From Bacteroidaceae bacterium (GTDB lineage: Bacteria > Bacteroidota > Bacteroidia > Bacteroidales > Bacteroidaceae): a DNA stretch of 64,000 nucleotides. The position numbers were made by a program, and so were the translations under genes. This document shows, piece after piece, positions 48,984 to 58,497 of this stretch; position 1 is the first letter of the stretch, and each line of letters starts with the position of its first letter. Under the pieces are notes generated by a model that was not told where the DNA came from, made no database searches, and worked only from the letters and a program-made list of their open reading frames with translations. The stretch covers positions 145,685 to 209,684 of the forward strand of contig JAFSPM010000024.1 of assembly GCA_017442855.1 (NCBI GenBank), given 5' to 3'.

Positions 48984-49397
48984 TTAGTACGGAACTTGTG
49001 CTAAGGCTTCCACGATGCGGTTCAAACCATCTTTAATAGGTTTCTGCACCATGCCTAACATGAAAGGGTTGAGCTGCAAACCAGCTATCAGTTTCATCTC
49101 ACATGCTTCAGCACCTTTAGGTATCAGTTCCATACGGATGTCGAATGGGATGGGTGACTGAACAGTGCCATAGGTCACACTATGGAAGGGTTCAGTGTCC
49201 TTAATCTGCATTGATACGGCACCCATTGGTGTCTTGAAAGTGAGCATACCGTTGTCGAGGCTGATATTGTCTAACTTGTCAGCAGGGATGCGCTCTTTCA
49301 GTTTTTCCAGGTTGTCTGCATTTGACAACTTCTCAAATACACTGCGCTGAGGTGCCTCAATACGTTTGGTATCGCTCTCAAAACTCGTAGTACTCAT
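48984..49397 (-). CDS. SRPBCC-fold (START/CoxG-like) protein
   Basis: A 137-residue protein of the Bet v1-like hydrophobic-ligand-binding fold. It starts MSTTSFESDTKRIEAP and has the typical beta strand plus helix order, with FEKLSNADNLEKLKERIP near 24-41 and FDIRMELIPKG near 85. No catalytic residues are known for such proteins. It lies 46 bases past pyrE on the same strand, so it may share that transcript. I see no clue to its ligand. Confidence 0.7.
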   Translation of the reverse strand: MSTTSFESDTKRIEAPQRSVFEKLSNADNLEKLKERIPADKLDNISLDNGMLTFKTPMGAVSMQIKDTEPFHSVTYGTVQSPIPFDIRMELIPKGAEACEMKLIAGLQLNPFMLGMVQKPIKDGLNRIVEALAQVPY

Positions 49398-49443
49398 AGT
49401 TTGTTTATTTAACAAAATGGGAATGACCCCATTACTGTGTTGA

Positions 49444-50085
49444 TTATTTTAAGTCGTCACCCCAATGAGCTGGGTCCTTGCGCCATTCGTTCAGCGTTGG
49501 GATATCTTTCTCTTCGATATAGCCAGTCTTAAGGGCTGTTTCAATAACGGCATCATAGTTGGTGAGGGTTACCAAAGGCACTTTCGCTTCTTTGAAAGCT
49601 TTCTCTGCAACAGGGAAGCCGTAAGTATAGCTGGCCACCATGCCAATTACCTCGCAACCGTCTCTGCGGATAGCTTCCACAGCTTTTAAGCTACTGCCAC
49701 CTGTTGAGATAAGGTCTTCCACTACCACAACTTTCATGCCTGGGCGCAATTCTCCTTCAATCAGATTTTCCAAACCATGATCTTTTGGTTTGGAGCGAAC
49801 ATATACGAAAGGTAAGTTCAGGGCATCAGCTACCAATGCTCCTTGAGGAATGGCACCTGTGGCAACTCCTGCCACTGCATCAACCTGTGGAAAGTGTTCT
49901 AAGATGATACGAGTGATTTCATATTTTACAAAACTGCGCAAGGAGGGATATGAAAGGGTCTTGCGGTTGTCACAATAGAATGGTGATTTCCAGCCTGAAG
50001 CCCAAGTGAAAGGGTTGGCTGGCTGTAATTTAATGGCTTTAATTTTTAAAAGCTTTTCAGCAAACAGTCTCTCTAACGTTTTCAT
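49444..50085 (-). CDS. pyrE: orotate phosphoribosyltransferase
   Basis: Adds ribose phosphate to orotate in pyrimidine synthesis. The start MKTLERLFAEKL gives 213 residues, a standard length; an upstream ATG in the same frame adds 26 hydrophobic residues without family similarity. The PRPP loop is VVVVEDLISTGGSS near 117-130, and the catalytic loop RSKPKDHGLEN lies near 93. It is 74 bases downstream of recX. Confidence 0.94.
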   Translation of the reverse strand: MKTLERLFAEKLLKIKAIKLQPANPFTWASGWKSPFYCDNRKTLSYPSLRSFVKYEITRIILEHFPQVDAVAGVATGAIPQGALVADALNLPFVYVRSKPKDHGLENLIEGELRPGMKVVVVEDLISTGGSSLKAVEAIRRDGCEVIGMVASYTYGFPVAEKAFKEAKVPLVTLTNYDAVIETALKTGYIEEKDIPTLNEWRKDPAHWGDDLK

Positions 50086-50159
50086 AGCACTATCATTTTT
50101 CAAAAAACAATGCAAAAGTAAATAAAAGAATGGTAATCCCGAAATGATTGCCTCTTTTT

Positions 50160-50618
50160 TCAATCATCTATGTTGCATAACACTTCTTCATAGGTGAATC
50201 CTCGTTGCAAGGCAAAACGAATGAGTTTACCTTTTATAGTATAGTCGTCGCGCTCTTTCAGCATTTTACGCTTTTGTTGTAACAAATCTCGTAATATCTG
50301 CGTATACTCCTCCATATCAATTATTTTATCCATCAAAGGACGAAACATTGATGTGGGTATCTGTTTCTGTCGAAGTCCTTGCTCTATCTTGATGCGTCCC
50401 CATTTGGCAAAGCGGTATTTGTCGTTAATATAGGCTTTAGTATATCGACCCTCATCAATGAAACCCTGTTGGCAGAGGTGTTTGACGATTTCTTGAGATT
50501 CTTGACCTTCAATGCCCCATTGACGCAGTTTTTCGTTGACATCAGCAATGCAATGTTCTCCTTTAGAACAAAAACTGGCTGCTTTAGCGAGAGCTTCTGT
50601 AGGTGATAATGGTTTCAT
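50160..50618 (-). CDS. recX: regulatory protein RecX
   Basis: A 152-residue helical protein that modulates RecA filaments. It shows three-helix repeats, with GEHCIADVNEKLRQWG near 18-33 and QGFIDEGRYTKAYINDKY near 50-67. RecA is not in the window. The start ATG overlaps the prmC stop by one base (TAATG-type), so they are co-translated. Confidence 0.85.
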   Translation of the reverse strand: MKPLSPTEALAKAASFCSKGEHCIADVNEKLRQWGIEGQESQEIVKHLCQQGFIDEGRYTKAYINDKYRFAKWGRIKIEQGLRQKQIPTSMFRPLMDKIIDMEEYTQILRDLLQQKRKMLKERDDYTIKGKLIRFALQRGFTYEEVLCNIDD

Positions 50619-51472
50619 TATTTGATAGTTTTTATTTTTGCAAACACAAAACGGTCGTTGTGACTGAGGTCTTGCATCAATTGGATATCTTGATAACCTT
50701 GGCCCACCAATAACTCTTTGACAACTTGGCCATAAGCACGGTTGATTTCGAAAGCAAGTAGTCCGTTTGGCTTCAGCAAGGTAAGTCCCAACAATCCTAT
50801 CTTACGATAGAAGAGCATAGGGTCATCATTAGGTACGAACAAAGCCTCATGTGGTTCATAGTGTAAAACGTTTGGAGCCATACTGTCTGCTTCTTTGATA
50901 GTTATGTAAGGAGGGTTGCTGACTATAGCATCATACAGGCCTATTTCAGCCGTTGTTGGTTGGTATGAAAGGATATCGGTTTGGAAAAAAGACACTTTCC
51001 CCTGTAATTTCTCGTTATTGATTTTGGCAATAGTCAGTGCCTTTTCTGAAATATCGCAAGCGGCTATATTGGCAAAAGGTAAAGCCAATGACAATGATAT
51101 AGCGATACATCCGCTACCTGTACCAATATCCAGTAGAAACGCATCAGGAGAGACCTGTTTAATCAAATGTTGCACCAATTCCTCTGTTTCAGGGCGTGGA
51201 ATCAAAACGCCAGGAGCTACAAAAAACCTTTTACCACAAAACGGTGCTTGCTGTTGGATATACTGTATAGGTTCAAAATCATGCAATCTTTCAAGTATAG
51301 ATTGTAGAAAAGTTTTTTGATTTGAAGATAAAGCTATATCTTTGCCTAGGAAAAAGTCAATAGATGATTGTCCCAGCATTTCACAACATATAATGCGGGT
51401 GAGAGCAATTGCTTCTTCCTTGCCGTAGAGTGGCAGCAGTGTTTCACGTATGTTTGCGATGACATTTGACAT
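50618..51472 (-). CDS. prmC: protein-(glutamine-N5) methyltransferase, release factor-specific
   Basis: Methylates the GGQ glutamine of peptide chain release factors. The start MSNVIANIRETL gives 284 residues, the normal length; the frame is open 75 codons further back but over the divergent ribD gene. The N-terminal helical domain is followed by PRPETEELV near 117, SAM motif I DIGTGSGCIA near 138, and the catalytic NPPYIT near 210. Only 33 bases separate its start from the divergent ribD start. Confidence 0.94.
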   Translation of the reverse strand: MSNVIANIRETLLPLYGKEEAIALTRIICCEMLGQSSIDFFLGKDIALSSNQKTFLQSILERLHDFEPIQYIQQQAPFCGKRFFVAPGVLIPRPETEELVQHLIKQVSPDAFLLDIGTGSGCIAISLSLALPFANIAACDISEKALTIAKINNEKLQGKVSFFQTDILSYQPTTAEIGLYDAIVSNPPYITIKEADSMAPNVLHYEPHEALFVPNDDPMLFYRKIGLLGLTLLKPNGLLAFEINRAYGQVVKELLVGQGYQDIQLMQDLSHNDRFVFAKIKTIK

Positions 51473-51505
51473 ATTCTTGCCAAAAGTACGAAAAATAAAG
51501 AAACA

Positions 51506-52549
51506 ATGATGACGAATGATGAAAAATATATGAAACGATGTATCCAGCTGGCCAAAAATGGACAGCTGGAAGCTCCTCCTAATCCTATGGTGGGTGCTGT
51601 TGTTGTATATAATGAAAAGATCATTGGTGAGGGATATCATGCCAAATTCGGAGAGGCCCATGCTGAGGTTAATGCCATTGCCAGCGTGGAAGATCAAAAA
51701 TTATTGAAAAATAGTACCATTTATGTGAGCTTGGAACCTTGTTCGCATTATGGAAAGACGCCTCCTTGTGCTAATTTGATTGTTGAAAAAGGCATTCCCA
51801 GGGTTGTGATAGGTTGTAAAGACCCTTTCAGTAAGGTGGCTGGTAGGGGTATTGAGGTGTTACGTAAAGCTGGCTGTGAGGTGAAGGTAGGTGTGTTGGG
51901 AAAAGAATGTATGGAACTTAACAAGGCTTTCTTTACAGTCCAGTTGAAGCATCGTCCTTTTATCACTTTAAAGTGGGCTCAGTCGGCAGATGGATATATG
52001 GATGTGATAAGAGAGAACGGAGAGCCTGTTGTTCTTTCGTCGTCTTATACACAAATGATAGCTCATAAACGCAGGGCTGAGCACCAAGCAATTATGATAG
52101 GAACTCGTACGGCGTTGCTGGACAATCCTTCGCTGAGTGTCAGGTCATGGTGTGGCCCTCAACCTTTGCGTGTCGTGATAGATCGACAATTGAAGTTGCC
52201 ACGACATTTGAATTTGTTTGATGGAACTCAACCCACAATGGTGGTGACAGAAAAAAAAGAGGACATAACTGGTTGCTCAATTTTTCAGGCTAATTTCAGC
52301 CATAGTATTTTGCCACAAATAATGGAGGAATTATTGAGGAGAAATATTCAATCGTTGTTGGTGGAAGGCGGTGCCACATTATTGCAGTCATTCTTGGATG
52401 AGGATATTTGGGATGAGGCTTATGTTGAACATTGTCCACAAGTGTTAGGACGTGGAATTATGTCACCAACTCTTATTATTCCTAAAAAAACATCCAAAAA
52501 AAAGCTAATTATGGGCCGAAACTACCATATATTTGATAATTTTGTATAA
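51506..52549 (+). CDS. ribD: bifunctional riboflavin biosynthesis deaminase/reductase
   Basis: Two steps of riboflavin synthesis: deaminates the pyrimidine intermediate, then reduces its ribose. The N-terminal deaminase (about 1-145) has the zinc motif HAEVNAI near 52 and PCSHYGKTPPCANLI near 77. The C-terminal reductase has RPFITLKWAQSADGY near 152 and LLVEGGATL near 288. The 347 residues are typical. The promoter must lie within or next to the 33-base divergent gap or inside prmC. Confidence 0.94.
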   Translation: MMTNDEKYMKRCIQLAKNGQLEAPPNPMVGAVVVYNEKIIGEGYHAKFGEAHAEVNAIASVEDQKLLKNSTIYVSLEPCSHYGKTPPCANLIVEKGIPRVVIGCKDPFSKVAGRGIEVLRKAGCEVKVGVLGKECMELNKAFFTVQLKHRPFITLKWAQSADGYMDVIRENGEPVVLSSSYTQMIAHKRRAEHQAIMIGTRTALLDNPSLSVRSWCGPQPLRVVIDRQLKLPRHLNLFDGTQPTMVVTEKKEDITGCSIFQANFSHSILPQIMEELLRRNIQSLLVEGGATLLQSFLDEDIWDEAYVEHCPQVLGRGIMSPTLIIPKKTSKKKLIMGRNYHIFDNFV

Positions 52550-52587
52550 AACTTCGTCAGAAATCTGCACATAAGAAAATTGTTTTT

Positions 52588-52595
52588 TAATTTTG
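52588..52595 (+). promoter_or_regulatory. -7 element of the DUF6242 gene
   Basis: TAATTTTG followed by CAGG, 29 bases before the ATG. No -33 TTTG at a proper distance. Confidence 0.4.
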
Positions 52596-52624
52596 CAGGT
52601 TGTAAATAAGAATAGAAGACTTTA

Positions 52625-53920
52625 ATGAGAACAAAACTATTAATGGCCATAGCCTGTTTGTTGGGTTTGTGCATCGGATTTGGTGCTTGCATGAAAGGTG
52701 ATGAGGATGCCGAAGTGAACATCAGCACATACGTGACAGCTTTTGGTCTTGATACAATATATGGAAAATACTATAAGTTCAGCATTGATCAGGTAAACCA
52801 CGTGATCTTTAATGCCGATTCTTTGCCTTTAGGGTCTGATACGCTTTTAAACAATATTGTTATAGACACCTTTTCTGCTTCCGGGTATATCACTTCTGGT
52901 TTGCTGGATTCTTTGTTTGTTGCGGGTGATTCGGCTGATCTTACGCCAGCTATTAACAAGCCTGGTATTTCTTTTAAGATTATCTCCAACGATGCTAGTA
53001 GGTCGCAGAATTATAACTTGCAGGTAAATGTACACAAAGTTGACCCCGATGTTGCTGCCTGGAAAAATATTTCGAACTTGCCTGCCGATTTCTTGTCAGC
53101 TAAAAGTACCGACCAAAAGATTCTCATGAAGGGTGAGGAGCTAATGGTGTTCTTACGCGAGAATTTGCTATTAAAATCAGATGTGAGCAGCGAGACGGCA
53201 TATTCATGGAAAACATACACCATGACGGGTTTACCAGTAAATGCCATGTTGCATTCTACGCTCTGCTACAACGATACTCTTTATATGATTTCGGCTGCTG
53301 GTGACGTGTATAATAGTGTTGAGGGTACTGCTTGGCAAAAGAATGAAACTTTGAGTGGAGGAGTTAGAACATTACTGGCTTCTTTCAGTGACAAGTTGAC
53401 AGCCATTAAGGAGGTGGCTGGCGAGCTGCGATTTTGCCTCACAAAAGCATCTACCGAAGCATGGGTAATGGGTGAACGGGTGCATAATGGTTTCCCTACC
53501 GAGAAAGTGAGCTCTGATGTTTATTTTTCAAGCACTGGTGTGGAGAGAGCCATTTTAGTGGGCATGCCGTTGCCTGTGGAAAACAAGACGATTCCATGGA
53601 TGACGATTGACGGTGATGATTGGGGGGCCATGACAACAGACACTGAATATTTTTGCCCACCAATGGACAATCCTTCTGTGATGTTTTACAATAAGTTCTT
53701 CTATATCGTAGAAAGCGGACTGGAGGAGATGTATGAATCGATGGGTGGTTTAGTGTGGGGCTTGTCAGTTGGTAAATTCCATTTTCCAGAGGTTGTGGAA
53801 GGTCATAAGCAATATGCACTTACAGTGGATGATGCCAACTATATATGGCTACTTATTATAGGGAATGGTGAGGAGAATACACAATTATGGCGTGGTCGCC
53901 TCAATGAATTGAACAAATAA
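52625..53920 (+). CDS. DUF6242-type lipoprotein
   Basis: A 431-residue probable lipoprotein: the hydrophobic leader ends in GFGAC with the lipid-carrying Cys22. The rest has regular short beta strands. Residues about 30-140 form a first domain (with [14 protein letters not shown] at its end), and about 145-430 look like a beta-propeller ([15 protein letters not shown], then repeated SLYMIS-like strands). I recognise it as a DUF6242-like protein of unknown role. It ends 13 bases before uppS and is probably co-transcribed with the bamA cluster. Confidence 0.75.
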   Translation: MRTKLLMAIACLLGLCIGFGACMKGDEDAEVNISTYVTAFGLDTIYGKYYKFSIDQVNHVIFNADSLPLGSDTLLNNIVIDTFSASGYITSGLLDSLFVAGDSADLTPAINKPGISFKIISNDASRSQNYNLQVNVHKVDPDVAAWKNISNLPADFLSAKSTDQKILMKGEELMVFLRENLLLKSDVSSETAYSWKTYTMTGLPVNAMLHSTLCYNDTLYMISAAGDVYNSVEGTAWQKNETLSGGVRTLLASFSDKLTAIKEVAGELRFCLTKASTEAWVMGERVHNGFPTEKVSSDVYFSSTGVERAILVGMPLPVENKTIPWMTIDGDDWGAMTTDTEYFCPPMDNPSVMFYNKFFYIVESGLEEMYESMGGLVWGLSVGKFHFPEVVEGHKQYALTVDDANYIWLLIIGNGEENTQLWRGRLNELNK

Positions 53921-53933
53921 CGATTGCTGGTGT

Positions 53934-54683
53934 ATGGAAAAAGAAATACAGTTGGATATGAATTGCATACCATCTCATGTGGCGATTATCATGGATGGCA
54001 ATGGACGATGGGCCAAGCAGCGCGGTATGGAACGCACGTATGGCCATCAAGCAGGGGCAGAAACAGTGCACCAGATCGCAGAGGAAGCTGCCAGATTGGG
54101 TATTAAATATCTTACTTTATATACTTTCTCAACAGAGAACTGGAATCGTCCACCGCAGGAAGTGTCTGCATTGATGGACTTACTCTTCAATCATATCGAG
54201 GAGGAAACATTTATGAAGAATAATATTAGCTTCAAGGTGATTGGCGATATAGATAAGTTGCCTGATTTCGTGCAGGGGAGATTGAGGAATTGTATAGAAC
54301 ATACTTCTCGAAATACAGGTATGTCGTTGGTGCTTGCATTGAGCTATTCTTCTAAATGGGAACTTGCAGAGGCGGCTCGACAAATTGCGGCAGAAGTAAA
54401 AGAAGGAAAAATAAGGCTGTCGGATATTGATAGCGATACGATACAACAACATTTGGCAACCAAAGATATGCCGGATGTGGACTTGTTAATTCGTACAGGT
54501 GAAGAACAACGTTTAAGCAATTTCTTATTGTGGCAGTGTGCATACGCAGAACTATATTTCTGTGATACATATTGGCCCGATTTTAAGGAAAAGGAATTGC
54601 GAAAAGCGATTGCCGATTATCAGAATCGCGAAAGACGATACGGAAAGACAAGCGAACAATTACAAACGAATGAAGAGGGTTGA
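53934..54683 (+). CDS. uppS: isoprenyl transferase (undecaprenyl diphosphate synthase)
   Basis: Makes the C55 lipid carrier for peptidoglycan and surface glycans. The 249 residues match the family. The diphosphate motif is [13 protein letters not shown] near 18, with the catalytic Asp. Further blocks are YTFSTENW near 65, ALSYSSKWE near 143, and [18 protein letters not shown] near 185-202, the Arg-rich binding site of the second substrate. Just upstream of bamA, the common order in many bacteria. Confidence 0.96.
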   Translation: MEKEIQLDMNCIPSHVAIIMDGNGRWAKQRGMERTYGHQAGAETVHQIAEEAARLGIKYLTLYTFSTENWNRPPQEVSALMDLLFNHIEEETFMKNNISFKVIGDIDKLPDFVQGRLRNCIEHTSRNTGMSLVLALSYSSKWELAEAARQIAAEVKEGKIRLSDIDSDTIQQHLATKDMPDVDLLIRTGEEQRLSNFLLWQCAYAELYFCDTYWPDFKEKELRKAIADYQNRERRYGKTSEQLQTNEEG

Positions 54684-54708
54684 GAGTTTAAAGTTGAAGG
54701 TTAAGAAG

Positions 54709-57372
54709 ATGCATAATCGTTTATACTACATATGGTTATTAGTCGCAGCATTTGCAATGGCTAACTGCCAGTGGACAATGGCTCAGGAAGAGGTAGCTGT
54801 GGATGCTTTGAATGATGGCACACCAGTTATCTTATATTCTGGAGAGGCCAAAAAATATGTTATAGCTGACATTGCTGTAGAGGGAGCTGAAAATTATGAA
54901 GATAATATAATTATCAATATCTCTGGTTTGCAAGTGGGCGAAACGATTGAGGTGCCAGGAGAAGATATTACAGACGCAGCTAAACGATATTGGAAACACG
55001 GATTGTTTTCAGATGTCAGCATACGGGCCGATAAGATAATAGGCGACCGTATTTGGCTGAGAATAAAAGTAAGTATGCGTCCTCGTGTGAGCGAAGTAAA
55101 CTATCATGGCCTTAAAAAATCTGAACAAGAAGATTTGCAGGCACGTATAGGTATGATTAAAGGTAGCCAGATTACACCGAATGCTGTGAATCGTGCTGAA
55201 ACCATCATAAAGAGATATTTGGATGGCAAAGGTTTTAAGAATGCAGATGTGAAGTTTGTGCAACGTGATGACCCCTCCAGAAACAATGAGATTATTGTGG
55301 ATGTGAATGTGGATAAGAAAGAAAAGGTAAAGGTACATCAGATTACTATTGAAGGTAATCAAGCACTTAAAGCCAGCAAGATAAAGCGTGTAATGAAAAA
55401 GACCAACGAGAAAAACAAGTTGGTTAATATCTTCCGTGCTAAGAAGTTCGTCCCTGAAAAATATGAAGAGGATAAGCAACTGATTATTGATAAATATAAT
55501 GAGTTGGGCTATCGTGATGCTGTAATTCTGGCAGATAGTGTAACTAACTTTGATGACAATACTGTGGATGTTTATATCAAAGTTGAAGAGGGAGAGAAAT
55601 ATTATATACGTAATATTTCCTGGGTAGGTAACACAGTGTATCCTTCTGATGTACTGGCCAATGTGTTGCAAATGAAGCCTGGTGATGTGTATAATCAGAA
55701 GAAGCTAGAAGAGCGTACGATAACTGATGATGAATCAGTAGGTAACCTTTACTACAATAACGGTTATCTATTCTATAGCCTCGACCCCGTTGAAGTGAAT
55801 ATCGTAGGTGACTCCGTCGACCTGGAAATGCGTATTTATGAGGGGCAACAAGCTACTGTAAACAAAGTAACGATCACTGGTAACGACCGCCTTTATGAAG
55901 AAGTAGTGCGCCGTGAGTTATATGTGAAGCCTGGTAAATTATTCAGTAAGGATGATATCATGACATCCATGCGAGAGATTCAACAGATGGGCCACTTCGA
56001 TCCAGAACAGTTGAAACCAGATATCCAACCTCGTCCAGAAGATGGTACGGTAGATATTGGCTTCCCCTTGGTATCTAAACCAAATGATCAGGTAGAACTA
56101 TCTGCAGGCTGGGGACAGACAGGTGTCATTGGTAAATTGAGTTTGAAGTTTACCAACTTCTCCATGAAGAACTTGTTACATCCAAGTCGAAAACATCGTG
56201 GATTGCTCCCGCAAGGTGAAGGACAGACTTTGACGTTGAGCGGACAGACCAATGGTAGCTACTATCAGAGTTATAGTATTTCGTTCTTGGATCCTTGGTT
56301 TGGTGGAAAGCGCCCAAATGCATTCCAGGTTTCTGCTTATTACTACGTTCAGACGGATATTAGTAGCCGTTATTATAATACTGCCATGATGAACATGTAT
56401 AACTATGGTTATGGCATGGGAAGTATGTATGGCGGTTATGGTGGCTATGGCTATGGTGGTTATGGATACGCCAACTATGAGAACTACTATGATCCAGACA
56501 AATATATGAAGATGATAGGCGCTTCAGTGATGTTTGGTAAACGTTTGAACTGGCCTGACAATTATTTCCAAGTATCAGCGGAATTGTCGTTCAACCGTTA
56601 TATGTTGAGTCAGTGGGTATATTTCCCTGTGACTGATGGTAGCTCAAACGAGGTGGCTTTAAATCTTACATTGGCACGTAGGTCAACGGATAATCCCATT
56701 TATACAAGGCAAGGCTCTGAATTCAGTTTCTCATTGCAAATTACTCCTCCTTGGAGTGCTATCGATGGCAAGGACTATAGCAAGTATGATTTAACCAATC
56801 AGGATGACTATAACAAGATGTATCGTTGGATTGAATATCATAAGTGGAAATTTAAATCTAAGGTGTTCATTCCATTGGCAGATCCATACACTGTAAAACG
56901 TACACCTGTGTTAATGGTTCGTGCTGAGTTCGGCTTGTTAGGACATTTTAATAAATATAAAAAGTCTCCGTTCCAGACTTTTGATGTTGGTGGCGATGGT
57001 ATGACCGGTTATACTACTTATGCTACTGAGAGTGTGGCTCTTAGGGGTTATGAGAATAGTTCTCTTACTATGTCAAGAAGTCAGGCTGGATATGCTTATA
57101 CACGTTTTGGATTAGAATTAAGATATCCTTTGATGCTTGAGACAAGCAGTACTATCTATGCTATTGCGTTTTTAGAAGGAGGAAACGCTTGGCATGACGT
57201 TTCTGATTTCAATCCATTTGACATGAAACGCTCTGCTGGTTTAGGCGTGCGTATCTATCTGCCAATGATTGGTATGATGGGTATTGACTGGGCTTATGGA
57301 TTTGATAAGATTAATGGCTCTAAAGCCTATAGTGGAAGTAATTTCCACTTTGTGCTGGGTCAGGAGTTTTAA
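54709..57372 (+). CDS. bamA: outer-membrane assembly factor BamA
   Basis: Inserts beta-barrel proteins into the outer membrane. The start MHNRLYYIWLLVAAF is chosen for a signal peptide (cleavage after TMAQ), giving 887 residues; ATG at 54670 would overlap uppS by 14 bases and is possible. About residues 45-440 hold five POTRA domains (QVGETIEVPGEDI, SMRPRVSEVNYHGLKK and similar). The C-terminal part is the Bac_surface_Ag barrel, with a Tyr/Gly-rich insert at about 561-596. The last residues, HFVLGQEF, give the terminal aromatic of outer-membrane barrels. Confidence 0.95.
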   Translation: MHNRLYYIWLLVAAFAMANCQWTMAQEEVAVDALNDGTPVILYSGEAKKYVIADIAVEGAENYEDNIIINISGLQVGETIEVPGEDITDAAKRYWKHGLFSDVSIRADKIIGDRIWLRIKVSMRPRVSEVNYHGLKKSEQEDLQARIGMIKGSQITPNAVNRAETIIKRYLDGKGFKNADVKFVQRDDPSRNNEIIVDVNVDKKEKVKVHQITIEGNQALKASKIKRVMKKTNEKNKLVNIFRAKKFVPEKYEEDKQLIIDKYNELGYRDAVILADSVTNFDDNTVDVYIKVEEGEKYYIRNISWVGNTVYPSDVLANVLQMKPGDVYNQKKLEERTITDDESVGNLYYNNGYLFYSLDPVEVNIVGDSVDLEMRIYEGQQATVNKVTITGNDRLYEEVVRRELYVKPGKLFSKDDIMTSMREIQQMGHFDPEQLKPDIQPRPEDGTVDIGFPLVSKPNDQVELSAGWGQTGVIGKLSLKFTNFSMKNLLHPSRKHRGLLPQGEGQTLTLSGQTNGSYYQSYSISFLDPWFGGKRPNAFQVSAYYYVQTDISSRYYNTAMMNMYNYGYGMGSMYGGYGGYGYGGYGYANYENYYDPDKYMKMIGASVMFGKRLNWPDNYFQVSAELSFNRYMLSQWVYFPVTDGSSNEVALNLTLARRSTDNPIYTRQGSEFSFSLQITPPWSAIDGKDYSKYDLTNQDDYNKMYRWIEYHKWKFKSKVFIPLADPYTVKRTPVLMVRAEFGLLGHFNKYKKSPFQTFDVGGDGMTGYTTYATESVALRGYENSSLTMSRSQAGYAYTRFGLELRYPLMLETSSTIYAIAFLEGGNAWHDVSDFNPFDMKRSAGLGVRIYLPMIGMMGIDWAYGFDKINGSKAYSGSNFHFVLGQEF

Positions 57373-57402
57373 CTGATTGTATCACTTAAAAGAAACGGGA
57401 TT

Positions 57403-57909
57403 ATGAAAAAGTTTGTGTTATTGATGTTAGCTTTGTGTGCCATGGGCATTGGTGCCAGTGCACAGCGTTTTGCATTGATTGACATGGAGTACATTTTAGA
57501 GAATGTTCCTGCATATGAGAGTGCAAACAGCGAAATAGAACAGTTGTCAAAACAATGGCAGGCTGAAGTTCAGAAAGTCTCTGATGAGGCTAAATCTTTA
57601 TATGAAAGCTATCAATCTGCAAAGAACCTGACTGAAGCTCAACGCACGGAGCGTGAGAATGCTATTGTGGAGAAAGAGAAATCGGCAGCTGAATTACGCC
57701 GTAAGTATTTCGGTCAGGAAGGTGAGCTGGCAAAGAAACAGCAAGAGTTGATGCAGCCTATTATGGACGATATCTATGAGGTGGTAAAAGCAATTGCTCA
57801 AAACAAAGGTTATAGTATGGTAATCGACCGAGCTTCAGCCTCAAGTATTATCTTTGCATCACCAAATATAGACATAAGTGATGATGTATTGGCAGAATTA
57901 GGTGAATAA
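57403..57909 (+). CDS. OmpH/Skp-like periplasmic chaperone (copy 1)
   Basis: A 168-residue exported chaperone. The signal peptide ends near GASAQ. Residues about 40-120 are a coiled coil (EIEQLSKQWQAEVQKVSDEAK onward) that forms the tentacles of Skp, between two beta segments (FALIDMEYILENVP and ASSIIFASPNID). Skp escorts unfolded outer-membrane proteins to BamA. It lies 30 bases after bamA. Confidence 0.9.
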   Translation: MKKFVLLMLALCAMGIGASAQRFALIDMEYILENVPAYESANSEIEQLSKQWQAEVQKVSDEAKSLYESYQSAKNLTEAQRTERENAIVEKEKSAAELRRKYFGQEGELAKKQQELMQPIMDDIYEVVKAIAQNKGYSMVIDRASASSIIFASPNIDISDDVLAELGE

Positions 57910-57924
57910 TTCAAAAAAAAATCC

Positions 57925-57932
57925 TACATTTG
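57925..57932 (+). promoter_or_regulatory. -7 element between the two OmpH genes
   Basis: TACATTTG followed by CAGCC, 51 bases before the second OmpH ATG. No good TTTG upstream. A separate start for the second gene is possible. Confidence 0.45.
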
Positions 57933-57983
57933 CAGCCGATATTATAATGAAAATAAATATAAACAATAAAAACAGGATTTAAA

Positions 57984-58493
57984 ATGTTAAAGAAAATTGT
58001 ATTGGCCGTTGCTTTGATTGCCCTGCCAGTGTTGGGTGCAATGGCTCAGCAGAAATTTGCTCACTTGACCGCACAGGCTGTTATCGTTGAGATGGCTGAA
58101 TATAAGAAGGCTGTGTCTGATCTGGAGGCAATGCAGAAGAACTATCAGGATGAATTGCAGCGTACACAAGAAGAGTTTAATAAGAAGTACCAGGAGTATG
58201 TGGCTCAGGCTGATTCTCTGCCTCGCAATATTGCAGAACGCCGTCAGAAGGAACTTCAGGATATGGCTCAGCGCCAGGAACAGTTCCAGCAGGAGGCTAG
58301 CCAGTCTCTGCAGCAGGCTCAGCAAGAAGCTATGAACCCTATTATTGAAAAGGTACAGAAGGCTGTGGAGGAGATAGGAAAAGCTGAAGGTTATATTTAT
58401 ATCTTCGACCTTTCAAGTACCAGCATTCCTTTCGTGGGCGCTCAGAGCGTGGATATCACTGACAAGGTAAAGGCTAAGGTGGGCGTAAAATAA
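57984..58493 (+). CDS. OmpH/Skp-like periplasmic chaperone (copy 2)
   Basis: A 169-residue paralog. The signal peptide ends near GAMAQ. The coiled coil (about 38-125) is rich in glutamine (QRTQEEFNKKYQEYVAQ, then QRQEQFQQEAS). The C-terminal strands VDITDKVKAKVGVK correspond to those of copy 1. Two diverged OmpH proteins in tandem after bamA are typical of this phylum. It ends four bases before murI. Confidence 0.92.
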   Translation: MLKKIVLAVALIALPVLGAMAQQKFAHLTAQAVIVEMAEYKKAVSDLEAMQKNYQDELQRTQEEFNKKYQEYVAQADSLPRNIAERRQKELQDMAQRQEQFQQEASQSLQQAQQEAMNPIIEKVQKAVEEIGKAEGYIYIFDLSSTSIPFVGAQSVDITDKVKAKVGVK

Positions 58494-58497
58494 AGTT

